Shown here one piece after another: positions 9,436 to 17,421 of a DNA stretch of 64,000 bases. A model generated the notes under the pieces. That model had not been told where the DNA came from. It ran no database searches and saw only the letters and a program-made list of their open reading frames with translations. The translations under genes were made by a program, and so were the position numbers. Every line of letters begins with the position of its first letter. Position 1 is the first letter of the stretch. The DNA is taken from NCBI GenBank assembly GCA_036723735.1, contig DAIMGT010000004.1:40904-104903 (forward strand). The letters run 5' to 3'. This stretch comes from UBA4656 sp002405525. GTDB taxonomy: Bacteria > Pseudomonadota > Gammaproteobacteria > Xanthomonadales > Ahniellaceae.

Positions 9436-10200
9436 TCACGACGCCGGCATCGGCACCGGGCCGAAGTAGCGCGCGAACTCGGCGTGCACCTCGGGATGGT
9501 GCTCGGCGAGTACGTCCGGCGCGCTGAAGTAGTACTCGGCGCACACCGCGAAGAACTCGTCGGGCGACTCGGCGGCGTAGGGGTCCAGCACGGTCTCCTC
9601 GCCGCGGTCGACGGCCTCGGACAGCGTGTCGAAGCAGCGCTGCATGGTGCTGCGCCAGCGCCGCCACGCGACGACGTCGGCGAACGGCGGGATGCCGTCG
9701 GAATCGCCGTCGGCCATGTCGATCTTGTGCGCAATTTCGTGCACGACGACGTTGAAGCCCTCGAACGGCGCCGCGAGGTCGGCCTCGATGTCGGCCCACG
9801 ACAGGATCACCGGGCCCTGCGACCAGGCTTCGCCGGCGAGTTCGTCGTCCCACTCGCTGACCACCTCGGTGTCGCTGTCGTGGTGGCTGCGTCGGACGCG
9901 GAACTGGCCGGGATAGAGGATCACCTCGTGCCAGTGGCCGAGCGCCTCGAACGGCAGGTGGACCAGCGGCAGGCAGGCCTGGGTCGCCACCAGCAGGCGC
10001 ATGCGGTCGGTCAGTTCCAGCCCGTGGGTGGTCGAGAAGGACCGCTGGTCGAGGAAGCGTGCGACCTGCACCCGCAGCCGCGCGAGGTCGTCCTCCGTGC
10101 GCCCGTCGAGCAGCCGCAGACTCGACAGCGCGTCCGACCACGCGGCGTCGGCGACGGGTGTCGGCGCGCGTGCGACCCGGCGCCTTAGCCAGTCGAGCAT
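9436..10200 (-). CDS. mtfA: MtfA-type zinc metallopeptidase
   Basis: MtfA-family proteins are cytosolic zinc peptidases; in E. coli MtfA binds and inactivates the repressor Mlc, easing PTS glucose uptake. The start at 10200 gives 254 residues (MLDWLRRR), the usual length. The zincin motif HEIAHKID lies near residue 153 and downstream ESPDEFFAVCAEYYF supplies the conserved third-ligand region. WHEVILYPGQF and GPVILSW are also family-typical. No mlc homologue is in the window, so its regulatory partner here is unknown. Transcribed away from the fused DhaL-DegV gene across a 326-base divergent region. Confidence 0.9.
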   Translation of the reverse strand: MLDWLRRRVARAPTPVADAAWSDALSSLRLLDGRTEDDLARLRVQVARFLDQRSFSTTHGLELTDRMRLLVATQACLPLVHLPFEALGHWHEVILYPGQFRVRRSHHDSDTEVVSEWDDELAGEAWSQGPVILSWADIEADLAAPFEGFNVVVHEIAHKIDMADGDSDGIPPFADVVAWRRWRSTMQRCFDTLSEAVDRGEETVLDPYAAESPDEFFAVCAEYYFSAPDVLAEHHPEVHAEFARYFGPVPMPAS

Positions 10201-10239
10201 GGGGCGCTGCGAATCGTGGATGAGGCGACGCGAGCGAAG

Positions 10240-10259
10240 CGCGTGGCGGCCGCCACGCG
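10240..10259. repeat. Perfect 20-bp palindrome CGCGTGGCGG/CCGCCACGCG
   Basis: Self-complementary over all 20 bases. It begins 40 bases upstream of the mtfA start. It could be an operator or part of a REP-like element; high GC raises the chance background. Confidence 0.5.
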
Positions 10260-10303
10260 GGTGGCCGGGATCGACGGATGGCGCAAATTGGATCTCCCGG
10301 AAG

Positions 10304-10331
10304 CCCCCGCGCGCCGGCCGGCGTGCGGGGG
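10304..10331. repeat. 28-bp near-perfect palindrome (13 of 14 pairs plus a wobble)
   Basis: CCCCCGCGCGCCGG is followed directly by CCGGCGTGCGGGGG; only one position is a G-T pair instead of Watson-Crick. It lies midway between the divergent genes. Operator, cruciform or remnant of a dispersed repeat are all possible. Confidence 0.5.
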
Positions 10332-10484
10332 AGTGACGCGTCGGCTCCCGGTCTGACGCGAGAGGCCCTGGGCCGGGTCCGCACCACCGGATGCGGCGCC
10401 GTCCACCGACCTGTACTCGGACCATCCCCATGCCCTGAAGTTCCACGCGCTGCAGTGCAGCAGGAGCGGCGGGCAGGGCCCGGA

Positions 10485-10494
10485 CTACACTGCG
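10485..10494 (+). promoter_or_regulatory. Candidate -10 box CTACACTGCG before the DhaL-DegV gene
   Basis: TACACT (10486-10491) lies about 36 bases before the GTG start, giving a plausible leader of some 29 bases. The same ten bases occur at 14769 at nearly the same distance from the SPOR gene, and TAAACT variants precede purL and wzm. No clear -35 hexamer. Confidence 0.4.
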
Positions 10495-10526
10495 CGGCCG
10501 GCGTCGACGGCGGTGCAGGGGGAACT

Positions 10527-12362
10527 GTGTTGGAACGAGCATCGACCTCGCAACGCCTGAGCGGATACGGCCTGCGGCGCGCGCTGATGGCCGGCATCCA
10601 GCGGGTGGTCGCGCGCCGCGACGAGATCAACCGGATCAACGTGTTTCCGGTCGCGGACGGCGACACCGGCACCAACATGGCGTTTACCCTCGGCGCCGTG
10701 ATGGCGGCCATCCAAGGGCGTCGGCAGGGCCATGCCGGCGAACTGCTGCGCCGCGCGGCGTCGGAGGCGATCGACGGCGCACGCGGCAATTCCGGCGCGA
10801 TCCTCGCCCAGTTCCTGCAGGGGCTGAGCGAACATCTCGGTCCCGCGCGCCGGCTGACCCCGGAATCGCTGGCGCTGGCCACCGCGGCGGGCTCGCTTTC
10901 GGCCCGCGAAGCACTCGCGGAGCCGCGCGAGGGCACCATCCTGTCGGTGATCCACGCCTTCTCCAGCGAGTGGAACCGACAGGCGCTGGCCGGCGCGCGC
11001 GATTTCCGCTCCGGCTTCACGGCCGCGCTGGAGCGCGCGCGGGAGGCGCTGCGCGAGACCCCGCAGCAGCTCCCGGCGCTGCGCGAGGCCGGCGTGGTCG
11101 ATGCCGGGGCGCTCGGCTTCGTCGATCTGCTGGAGGGCATCGAGGAGTTCATGCGCTCCGGCAAGGGCGTGCTGCGCGGCGCGCCGCCGTTGCGGCAGGC
11201 CGAGCCGGGAGTCGACGCGCCCGTGCTGCACGGTGCCGCCGAAACGCATCGCTTCTGCACCGAGTGTGTCGTCAGCGCGGACGCGGTCGACCGGCTGGCG
11301 CTGAAGGCCGCGCTGCTGGCCATGCCGCTGACCAGCCTGGTGCTGGCCGGCACCCGCGACAAGGTGCGCGTGCACGCCCACCTCGACGATCCGCGCGCGC
11401 TGTTCGAGGCCTGCGCGCGCTTCGGCCGGATTTCCAGCGAGAAGGCCGACGACATGGTGCGCCAGGCCGACAGCGCCGCGCAGTCGCGCGAGCGGGTGGC
11501 GATCGTGACCGATTCCGGCGCCGACATGCCGCCGGAGGAAATGGAGCGCCTGGCCATCCACCTGGTCCCGGTGCGGGTGTCGTTCGGGTCGCGCGACTAC
11601 CTCGACAAGGTCTCGCTGTCCGCGCGCGAGTTCTTCCGCGAATTGCGCGAATCGCCGGTTCCTCCGCGCACCTCGCAGCCGCCGCCCGGAGACTTCCGGC
11701 GCCTGTTCGAGTTCCTGCTCTCGCACCACCGTGACCTGGTCTACGTCGGGCTCTCGCGCATGCTGTCGGGCACCCTGCAGTCGGGCGAATCGGCCGCCGC
11801 ACGGGTCGACGCCGCGCGCGCGAGGGTCGTGGATTCGTGCCACGGCGGCGCCGCGCAGGGGCTGCTCGCGATGGATGCCGCCGCCGCCGCCGCCGCCGGC
11901 TGGGACGCCCCGCGGATCGCCGCACGGGTCACCGAGATGGTGCCGCGCACGCATCTGTTCGCCGTGGTGAAGGACCTCAAGTACGGCGTGCGCGGGGGAC
12001 GCGCGCCCAAGGCCGCGCTGCCGCTGCAGCGCTGGCTGGGCCTGATCCCCTTGATCCGCAACCGGCCGAATGGACGGCTCGGCATCGGCGGTGCGCTGTT
12101 CGGTCGCGAAAACCTGCCCGAGCGCTTCGCCGCTGCGGTGGCGCGTCGGCTCGACCCGTCGAAGTCGTGGCGACTTCTCGTCTGCCATTGCGACTGCATC
12201 GAGGACGGAGAGGCCCTGCGCCGTGCGCTGCGCGAGCGCATCCCGAAGGTCGAAGCCGACTGGCTGATCGAGGCGGGCAGCGGCATCGGTGCGCACGCAG
12301 GCCCCGGTTCGCTGGTGCTCGGCGTCCAGGAAGCGGTCCCGCTGTCGGTACCGGCCGGATGA
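10527..12362 (+). CDS. Fused DhaL-like kinase and DegV fatty-acid-binding protein (FakA-FakB fusion)
   Basis: GTG 10527 follows a purine-rich site (AGGGGGA) by 5 bases and gives 611 residues. Residues 1-200 are a DhaL/DAK2 domain with the Mg-ATP motif NVFPVADGDTGTNM (about 37-50) and GARGNSGAI (about 84). Residues near 240-310 match the FakA middle domain (RFCTECVVS, then KVRVHAHLDDP). From about 325 a complete DegV/FakB domain follows (VAIVTDSGADMP, PRTSQPPPGDF, SRMLSGTLQSG, KDLKYGVRGGRAP). In Gram-positives FakA phosphorylates fatty acid held by FakB; here both lie in one chain. Its stop overlaps the start of plsY, whose substrate is acyl-phosphate. Activity on fatty acids is inferred from families and context. 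Confidence 0.85.
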   Translation: MLERASTSQRLSGYGLRRALMAGIQRVVARRDEINRINVFPVADGDTGTNMAFTLGAVMAAIQGRRQGHAGELLRRAASEAIDGARGNSGAILAQFLQGLSEHLGPARRLTPESLALATAAGSLSAREALAEPREGTILSVIHAFSSEWNRQALAGARDFRSGFTAALERAREALRETPQQLPALREAGVVDAGALGFVDLLEGIEEFMRSGKGVLRGAPPLRQAEPGVDAPVLHGAAETHRFCTECVVSADAVDRLALKAALLAMPLTSLVLAGTRDKVRVHAHLDDPRALFEACARFGRISSEKADDMVRQADSAAQSRERVAIVTDSGADMPPEEMERLAIHLVPVRVSFGSRDYLDKVSLSAREFFRELRESPVPPRTSQPPPGDFRRLFEFLLSHHRDLVYVGLSRMLSGTLQSGESAAARVDAARARVVDSCHGGAAQGLLAMDAAAAAAAGWDAPRIAARVTEMVPRTHLFAVVKDLKYGVRGGRAPKAALPLQRWLGLIPLIRNRPNGRLGIGGALFGRENLPERFAAAVARRLDPSKSWRLLVCHCDCIEDGEALRRALRERIPKVEADWLIEAGSGIGAHAGPGSLVLGVQEAVPLSVPAG

Positions 12363-13021
12363 GCCTCGCGCTGTTCACGTTCAAGCTGCTTGCCGCCTAC
12401 CTGCTGGGTTCGGTGTCCGGCAGTCTGGTGCTGGGCCGCTTCCGCGGAGTCGACATCCGGACCCAGGGCAGCGGCAACGCCGGCGGCACCAATGCCTTCC
12501 GCACCCAGGGCGCGTGGTTCGCGCTCGGCACGGTGCTGATCGACGTCGGCAAGGGCGCGCTGGCTGCGGGACTGGGATTCTGGCCGCCTGAGGTGGCGGG
12601 CGTCCCGCCGCTGGCCCAGGCGCTGGCCTGCGGGCTGGCCTGCGCGCTCGGCCATATCTGGCCGGTGTTCTTCGGGTTCCGCGGTGGCAAGGGCGCGGCA
12701 GTGGTGGTGGGCATGGTGGCAGTCTGCCTGCCGGCGGCGCTGCTTCCGCTGGTCGGCGTGTGGTTGCTGCTGCTGACCTTCACCGGCTACGTCGGCCTGT
12801 CGACGGTGGCCGCGGCCCTGAGTCTGGTGCCGTCCGCCTGGTGGCTCGCGTCGGCAGCCGACCGGACGCTGCAGACCGGCATCGCGATCGCGGTCGCCGC
12901 ACTGGTTGCGTACACCCACCGGGCCAACCTCGTGCGCCTCGCGCGCGGCACCGAGCACCGCTTCGAGGGCGTGCGCTTGCTGGCGCGGCTGCGGGGACTC
13001 GCGCCGCGCCGTCGCGTATGA
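12359..13021 (+). CDS. plsY: Acyl-phosphate:glycerol-3-phosphate acyltransferase PlsY
   Basis: PlsY moves an acyl group from acyl-phosphate to sn-glycerol-3-phosphate, the first membrane step of phospholipid synthesis. The ATG overlaps the upstream stop (ATGA). The 220 residues hold about five transmembrane helices and the family motifs: LLGSVSGSLVLGR at the N-terminus, GSGNAGGTNA near 37, and HIWPVFFGFRGGKG near 98-111. Length is typical. Its coupling to a FakA-FakB-like fusion suggests exogenous or recycled fatty acids are fed directly to PlsY. birA overlaps its stop in turn. Confidence 0.95.
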   Translation: MSLALFTFKLLAAYLLGSVSGSLVLGRFRGVDIRTQGSGNAGGTNAFRTQGAWFALGTVLIDVGKGALAAGLGFWPPEVAGVPPLAQALACGLACALGHIWPVFFGFRGGKGAAVVVGMVAVCLPAALLPLVGVWLLLLTFTGYVGLSTVAAALSLVPSAWWLASAADRTLQTGIAIAVAALVAYTHRANLVRLARGTEHRFEGVRLLARLRGLAPRRRV

Positions 13022-14007
13022 GGCTGGATGAACTGCTGTCCGCCTTGGCGCGCCCGGGCGGGGTGTCGGGCAGCGAACTCGCCGCGCGCTTGGGGATCAC
13101 CCGCGCCGCGATCTGGAAACGGATCCAAACCCTGCGCGAGGCCGGTCTGCCGGTGGCGGCCGTCCCCGGCCGCGGCTACCGGCTGGCCGTGGCGCCGGAA
13201 CTGCTGGACGGGGAGGCGATCCGAAGCGCGCTGCCCGCCCCGGCGCGAGTGCTTCTTGGAACGCTGGCGGTCGATCCGGAGGTCGACTCCACCAGCAGTG
13301 CGCTGCTGCGCGACGCAGCGTCCGGCGCCCCGTCGGGCAGCGTCCGCCTCGCCGAACGTCAGACCGCCGGCCGCGGCCGGCGCGGCCGGCGCTGGCAGTC
13401 GCCGCTGGCGGCGAACGTTTACCTCTCTGTCCTGTGGCGCTTCGACGCCGGCTTGTCCGCCCTCGCCGGGCTGGCGGTCGCCGCAGGGGTGGCGGCGGCG
13501 GCGGCGCTGCAGGCATGCGGCGTGATGGACGCGCGGTTGAAGTGGCCCAATGACCTGCTGCACGGCGAGCGCAAGATCGGTGGCGTACTGGTCGATGCGG
13601 CCGGCGAGTGGCAGGGTCCCTGCCATGCGGTGGTGGGCGTCGGCATCAACGTGCGGATGCCGGCCTCCGCGGGCGTCGGCATCGACCAACCCTGGACCGA
13701 CCTCGCGCAGGCGCTGGCTCCGGCCGCGCCCCCCGCCCGCAACGCGGTCGCGGCTGCGCTGCTCGGCGCCTTGCTCCCGGCGTTGGCCCGCTTCGAAGCC
13801 GAAGGGCTGGCGCCGTTCCGCGCCGGATTTGACGCCCTCGATGCGCTGGCCGGCGGGACGGTGGACGTGCAGGATGGCGGCGCACCGTGGGTTGCCGTCG
13901 CCGCCGGCCTGGGCGAGGACGGTCGCCTGCGGGTGGTCGATGCGGCGGGCCGCGAGCACCGGCTTGCAGCCGCCGAGGTCAGCGTGCGCAGTCGCCCGCC
14001 CGCATGA
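13018..14007 (+). CDS. birA: Bifunctional biotin ligase/biotin operon repressor BirA
   Basis: BirA activates biotin to biotinyl-AMP and attaches it to the biotin carboxyl carrier protein; with an N-terminal helix-turn-helix it can also repress biotin genes. Residues about 12-45 form the winged helix (SGSELAARLGITRAAIWKRI). The ligase core has GRGRRGRRW near 117-125, the KWPNDLL motif near 175, GGVLVD and VGVGINV, followed by the small SH3-like C-terminal domain. 329 residues, normal length. Coupled by ATGA overlaps to plsY and coaX, so probably co-transcribed from the DhaL-DegV promoter. Confidence 0.95.
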   Translation: MRLDELLSALARPGGVSGSELAARLGITRAAIWKRIQTLREAGLPVAAVPGRGYRLAVAPELLDGEAIRSALPAPARVLLGTLAVDPEVDSTSSALLRDAASGAPSGSVRLAERQTAGRGRRGRRWQSPLAANVYLSVLWRFDAGLSALAGLAVAAGVAAAAALQACGVMDARLKWPNDLLHGERKIGGVLVDAAGEWQGPCHAVVGVGINVRMPASAGVGIDQPWTDLAQALAPAAPPARNAVAAALLGALLPALARFEAEGLAPFRAGFDALDALAGGTVDVQDGGAPWVAVAAGLGEDGRLRVVDAAGREHRLAAAEVSVRSRPPA

Positions 14008-14750
14008 ACCTGCTGCTCGACCTCGGCAACACGCGGTTGAAGTGGGCCTGGCACGACGGCGTCACGCTGCACGCGCGCGGTGCCGTGGCGCACGCCGATC
14101 CCGGCTGGCGGTCGGACTTCACTGCGGCGCTGCGCGCCGGCCCCGCGCCCACGCGGGCATGGATGGCAGCCGTCGGCGCCGAACCGCTGGCCGCGGATGC
14201 GCGCGCCGCGCTGGCCGAGGTGCGACCGTGTTGCCGCATCGAAAGCCTGCAGTCGCCGGCTGCCGGCGCCGGAGTGGTGAATGCCTACGCCGAGCCCGCC
14301 CGGCTCGGCGTGGATCGTTTTCTCGCCCTGGTCGGCGCGCGCGCGCGCACGCCCGGTCCGGCCCTGGTCGCCGGCTGCGGCACCGCGCTGGCGGTGGACG
14401 TGATCGACGCCGAAGGCCGCCACCTCGGCGGGGTGATCGCGCCCGGCGCGCGGCGCATGCGTGAGGCGGTGCTGGCCAGCACTGCGCGCGTGCTGCCGCG
14501 CGGCGACCGGCCGCCGGTGGTGTTCGGACGCAGCACCGAGGAGGGCCTGGACGCAGGCTGCATCCTCGCCGTCGCGGCGCTGGTCGATCGTCTGGTGGAC
14601 GAAGCCGCCGGCCGGCTCGGCCAGCCGCCGGCGCTGCTGCTGCACGGCGGCGACGCCGACGCGGTCGGCGACCGGCTGCGCCATCGCGGCTGCCTGGCGC
14701 CGAACCTGGTGCTCGAGGGACTGGCCCGCTGGGCCGCGCTGCACGCCTGA
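14004..14750 (+). CDS. coaX: Type III pantothenate kinase
   Basis: CoaX phosphorylates pantothenate, the first step of coenzyme A synthesis; type III enzymes belong to the ASKHA fold and are not feedback-inhibited by CoA. The 248 residues show the phosphate loop DLGNTRLKWAW (6-16), GVDRFLALVGA near 102, and CGTALAVDVID near 125, where the aspartates and the GT pair are conserved. The start overlaps the birA stop. birA-coaX neighbours are common in Xanthomonadales. CoA and biotin both serve fatty-acid synthesis, fitting the plsY context. Confidence 0.95.
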   Translation: MNLLLDLGNTRLKWAWHDGVTLHARGAVAHADPGWRSDFTAALRAGPAPTRAWMAAVGAEPLAADARAALAEVRPCCRIESLQSPAAGAGVVNAYAEPARLGVDRFLALVGARARTPGPALVAGCGTALAVDVIDAEGRHLGGVIAPGARRMREAVLASTARVLPRGDRPPVVFGRSTEEGLDAGCILAVAALVDRLVDEAAGRLGQPPALLLHGGDADAVGDRLRHRGCLAPNLVLEGLARWAALHA

Positions 14751-14768
14751 GGCGCGACCGCAACGTCG

Positions 14769-14778
14769 CTACACTGCG
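14769..14778 (+). promoter_or_regulatory. Candidate -10 box CTACACTGCG before the SPOR gene
   Basis: Identical over ten bases to the box at 10485. TACACT ends 34 bases before ATG 14810, a similar spacing. No clear -35 hexamer. Confidence 0.4.
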
Positions 14779-14809
14779 TGCCTCGTCCGCGGGTCGCCGG
14801 AATGGAGCC

Positions 14810-15469
14810 ATGCTGCCGCGACTGTTGTTCCTGCTGCTGCTCGCCGCCAACGTCGGAGTCGGCGCGTGGCTTTTCATCGCGCCGCAGCCGGCGCCCCGGA
14901 TCGCGCCGGCCACCGAGCCCGGCGTGGCGCCGATCGTGCTGCTGTCCGAGCGCGAGGCGCCGCCCAGCGCCGAGCTCGCCGCCGCGCCTGAACCGGTCGC
15001 CGCGGGCGGTTCGGATCGCTGCGTGTCGATCGGACCATTCCCGACCCAAAGCGACCTGCGGCGTGCGCTGAACGTGCTCACGCCGGCGGTCAAGCGCATC
15101 CAATTCCGCGAGGTCCGCACCCGCCAGGCTCGTGGCTGGTCGGTGTTCCTGCCCGCGCCGAGGACCCGCGAGGAAGCGCTGGCGGTGGCGCGGCAATTGA
15201 ACGACCGCGGCGTGCGGGACTTCTACGTGGTCACCGCCGGCGCGCAGCAGAACACCATCTCTCTGGGCCTGTTCCGTGACCGCGCAAACGCCGATCGTCG
15301 GCGGGCCGAGGTCGCCGCACTGGGCTTTGCCCCGGCGGTCACCGAACGCGCGGAGGACCTGCCGTTGTACTGGCTGGATTACGCCGTCGCCGCCGACTCG
15401 GGCTTCGACTGGCGCCAGCGACTGCCCGACCTGCTGGAGATCGAGCAGCGCGAGACGACGTGCTTCTGA
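14810..15469 (+). CDS. SPOR-domain membrane protein
   Basis: A 219-residue protein with an N-terminal anchor (about residues 4-24) and Ala/Pro-rich linker, then a SPOR-like domain from about residue 68: CVSIGPFPTQSDLRRA begins it, and a second SPOR-like stretch follows (FYVVTAGAQQNTISLGLFRD, ADRRRAEVAALG). SPOR domains bind septal peptidoglycan stripped of stem peptides, so a role at the division site or cell envelope is likely. It begins 59 bases after coaX with its own candidate -10 box. The family often follows coaX in Xanthomonadales; the individual function is not known. Confidence 0.8.
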   Translation: MLPRLLFLLLLAANVGVGAWLFIAPQPAPRIAPATEPGVAPIVLLSEREAPPSAELAAAPEPVAAGGSDRCVSIGPFPTQSDLRRALNVLTPAVKRIQFREVRTRQARGWSVFLPAPRTREEALAVARQLNDRGVRDFYVVTAGAQQNTISLGLFRDRANADRRRAEVAALGFAPAVTERAEDLPLYWLDYAVAADSGFDWRQRLPDLLEIEQRETTCF

Positions 15470-15554
15470 ACCTCGGGTCCCACGGGCACGCTGCGAGAAC
15501 GCCCGGCATGCCCGGCGGGCAGGCCGCAGGGATGCGGGCGAGGCCGTCATCGAC

Positions 15555-15560
15555 GACAAT
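15555..15560 (+). promoter_or_regulatory. Candidate -10 box (GACAAT) before tRNA-Thr
   Basis: GACAAT ends 12 bases before the first tRNA base, a fitting distance for a tRNA promoter. The same hexamer occurs before tkt. The -35 region shows no TTGACA-like match. Confidence 0.35.
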
Positions 15561-15571
15561 CGGTCCCCGTT

Positions 15572-15647
15572 GCTGGCATAGCTCAGCTGGTAGAGCACCC
15601 GCCTTGTAAGCGGAAGGTCGTCAGTTCGATCCTGACTGCCAGCACCA
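15572..15647 (+). tRNA. tRNA-Thr (anticodon UGU), CCA encoded
   Basis: A complete cloverleaf of 76 bases: acceptor GCTGGCA pairs with TGCCAGC, the D arm is GCTC/GAGC, the anticodon loop CTTGTAA has TGT at positions 34-36, and the T arm GTCAG/CTGAC encloses TTCGATC. The discriminator is A and CCA is encoded. One anticodon-stem pair (27-43) is a C-A mismatch. It sits between the SPOR and arginase genes; no integrase or att-like repeat was seen beside it. Confidence 0.97.
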
Positions 15648-15677
15648 TCCCGAACCGCGCCGCCACGGAACGACCCC

Positions 15678-16595
15678 ATGCGCTTTCCCCCGCTGTCCCT
15701 GATCGGCGCCCCGACCGACATCGGCGCCGGACACCGTGGAGCCTCGATGGGCCCAGAGGCCCTGCGCGTGGCCGGCATCGCGCATGCCCTGCTTGCGCGC
15801 GGGCTGGCCGTCGTCGACCGCGGCAACCTGTCCGGCCCGGTCAATCCCTGGCAGCCGCCGGCCGACGGCTACCGGCACCTGCCCGAGGTGGTGGCCTGGA
15901 ACCGCGAGGTGATGCGCGCGGTGCGCGCCGAACTGGACCAGGGCCGGCTGCCGGTGCTGCTCGGAGGCGACCATTCGCTCGGCGTGGGTTCGATCACCGC
16001 AGTGGCCGACTTCTGCCGCGCGCGCGGCAGACCGCTGCGCGTTCTCTGGCTCGACGCGCATGCCGATTTCAACACCAGCGTCATCACACCCTCGGGCAAC
16101 CTGCACGGCATGCCGGTGGCCTGCCTGTGCGGCATCGGGCCGCAAGCCCTGACCCACCTCGGCGCGCGCTACCCCGCGCTGGACGCGGCCGACGTGCGCC
16201 AGATCGGCATCCGCTCGGTCGACCCCGGCGAGAAGCGGCTGGTGCGCGAGCAGGGGCTCGACATCTACGACATGCGCTACATCGACGAGATCGGCATCCG
16301 GCGCGTGATGGAGGAGGCGCTGTCGGCGATGACGCCGGATACCCACCTCCATGTGTCTTTCGACGTCGATTTCCTGGACCCCGAGATCGCGCCCGGGGTC
16401 GGCACCACCGTGCCCGGTGGGCCGAACTATCGGGAGGCGCAGCTGGTGATGGAGATGATCGCCGACACCGGCCGCATGGCTTCGCTCGACATCGTCGAAC
16501 TGAACCCGGCATTCGACCAGCGGAACCGCACGGCGGAACTGTCGGTGGACCTGGTGGAGAGCCTGTTCGGAAAGTCCACCCTGATGCGCGACTAG
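15678..16595 (+). CDS. rocF: Arginase
   Basis: Arginase hydrolyses arginine to ornithine and urea using a binuclear manganese centre. The 305 residues show all ligands: GGDHSLGVGS (about 96-105), LDAHADFNT (near 125) and SFDVDFLDP (near 228-236), with the guanidinium-site glutamate region MASLDIVELNP. Length and the IGAPTDIGAG-like N-terminus (LIGAPTDIGAGHRG) fit arginase better than agmatinase, though the superfamily members are hard to separate by eye. It starts 30 bases after the tRNA. Two hairpins follow. Confidence 0.92.
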   Translation: MRFPPLSLIGAPTDIGAGHRGASMGPEALRVAGIAHALLARGLAVVDRGNLSGPVNPWQPPADGYRHLPEVVAWNREVMRAVRAELDQGRLPVLLGGDHSLGVGSITAVADFCRARGRPLRVLWLDAHADFNTSVITPSGNLHGMPVACLCGIGPQALTHLGARYPALDAADVRQIGIRSVDPGEKRLVREQGLDIYDMRYIDEIGIRRVMEEALSAMTPDTHLHVSFDVDFLDPEIAPGVGTTVPGGPNYREAQLVMEMIADTGRMASLDIVELNPAFDQRNRTAELSVDLVESLFGKSTLMRD

Positions 16596-16597
16596 CA

Positions 16598-16642
16598 GGG
16601 TGCAGAGAAACACCCGTCTAGTGCGCGGCAGGGGTGCCGCGC
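16598..16642 (+). terminator. Two hairpins after arginase
   Basis: GGGTG/CACCC (16598-16615) and, more strongly, GCGCGGCA-GGGG-TGCCGCGC (16623-16642, perfect 8-bp stem). No T tract follows, so termination is likely but not certain. The rest of the 229-base gap to the next gene holds nothing recognisable. Confidence 0.45.
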
Positions 16643-16824
16643 CCGCGAATCGATCGCGTAAGTGATTGACTCGTCGGGAGAGAGTACGGACCTGTGCCGA
16701 ACTCGCGGCGTTGAGCAAGTGCAGGATCGCGCATTCTCAACATCCTGCCGGGGGCTTCGCCAAGGTGCCCCCGACGCGTTCCGGGCGTACGATGGCGTCC
16801 CGAATGCCGCAGCGGAGTCCGCCC

Positions 16825-17421
16825 ATGCAACGCATTGCCATCCTCGTGCCCGCCGTTGCCGCGCTGGCGCTCGCCGCCTGCGCCAGCATCCCCGCCTCCG
16901 CCCCGGCGCCTGTCGCGGCGCCTGCGCCGGGCCCCGGCTTCGTCGAGCGCTCGCTGGCGCGCGACAACCTGCTGATCGGAGGTCAACCGGCCGCTGCAGA
17001 CTTCGACGCCCTGCGCGCGGCCGGCGTGACCCGGGTGTTCAACCTGCGCACCGCGGAGGAAATGGTCACCGTCGGCTTCGACGAGGCCACCGTGGCGGCA
17101 GCAGCGGGCATGTCCTACGCGCAATCTCCGGTGGGCGGCGCGGGCGGTTTCACGCCCGCCGTGCTGGAGGCCTTCGCGCGCGAGATGGAGGCCGGTGACG
17201 GCAGGATGCTGCTGCACTGCGCGAGCGGCGGCCGCGCGGGTAACCTCTACGCCGCCTGGCTGGTGCGTTACCAGGGCCGTACGCCCGACCAGGCCTTCCG
17301 CGAGGTCGCGCCGCTTGGCCTGTGGCCGTTGCCGATGGAGCGCCTGCTGGGGCGACCGCTGCGGATCGACTTCGCCGACCCGGCGACCTCCGATTCGTTC
17401 GAGGTGCGCAAGGACGGCTGA
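16825..17421 (+). CDS. Phosphatase-like lipoprotein (DUF442/beta-lactamase-hydrolase-like)
   Basis: ATG 16825 gives 198 residues. The signal peptide ends in a lipobox (LALAAC). The body matches the DUF442 subgroup of dual-specificity-phosphatase folds: LLIGGQPAAADFDALRAAGVTRVFNLR, then the active-site loop HCASGGRAGNLYAAW near residue 131. The loop is C-X4-R rather than the classic C-X5-R, as usual for this subgroup. The lipobox places it in the periplasm, attached to a membrane. The substrate is unknown. Upstream in-frame starts would remove the signal peptide from the N-terminus and are disfavoured. Confidence 0.75.
   Translation: MQRIAILVPAVAALALAACASIPASAPAPVAAPAPGPGFVERSLARDNLLIGGQPAAADFDALRAAGVTRVFNLRTAEEMVTVGFDEATVAAAAGMSYAQSPVGGAGGFTPAVLEAFAREMEAGDGRMLLHCASGGRAGNLYAAWLVRYQGRTPDQAFREVAPLGLWPLPMERLLGRPLRIDFADPATSDSFEVRKDG

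Larger units (their letters stand above)
10201..10526. other. Divergent intergenic region with two palindromes
   Basis: 326 bases between the divergent starts of mtfA and the DhaL-DegV fusion gene. It holds a perfect 20-bp palindrome at 10240-10259, a 28-bp near-perfect palindrome at 10304-10331 and a candidate -10 box at 10486. The string GCGAGCGAAGCGC just before the first palindrome resembles dispersed intergenic repeats of high-GC gammaproteobacteria. No small gene was seen. Confidence 0.5.

Noticed and set aside
15572..15647. tRNA gene as an integration site
   Set aside because: No integrase next to it and no repeat of the tRNA 3' end was noticed nearby; flanks are housekeeping genes.
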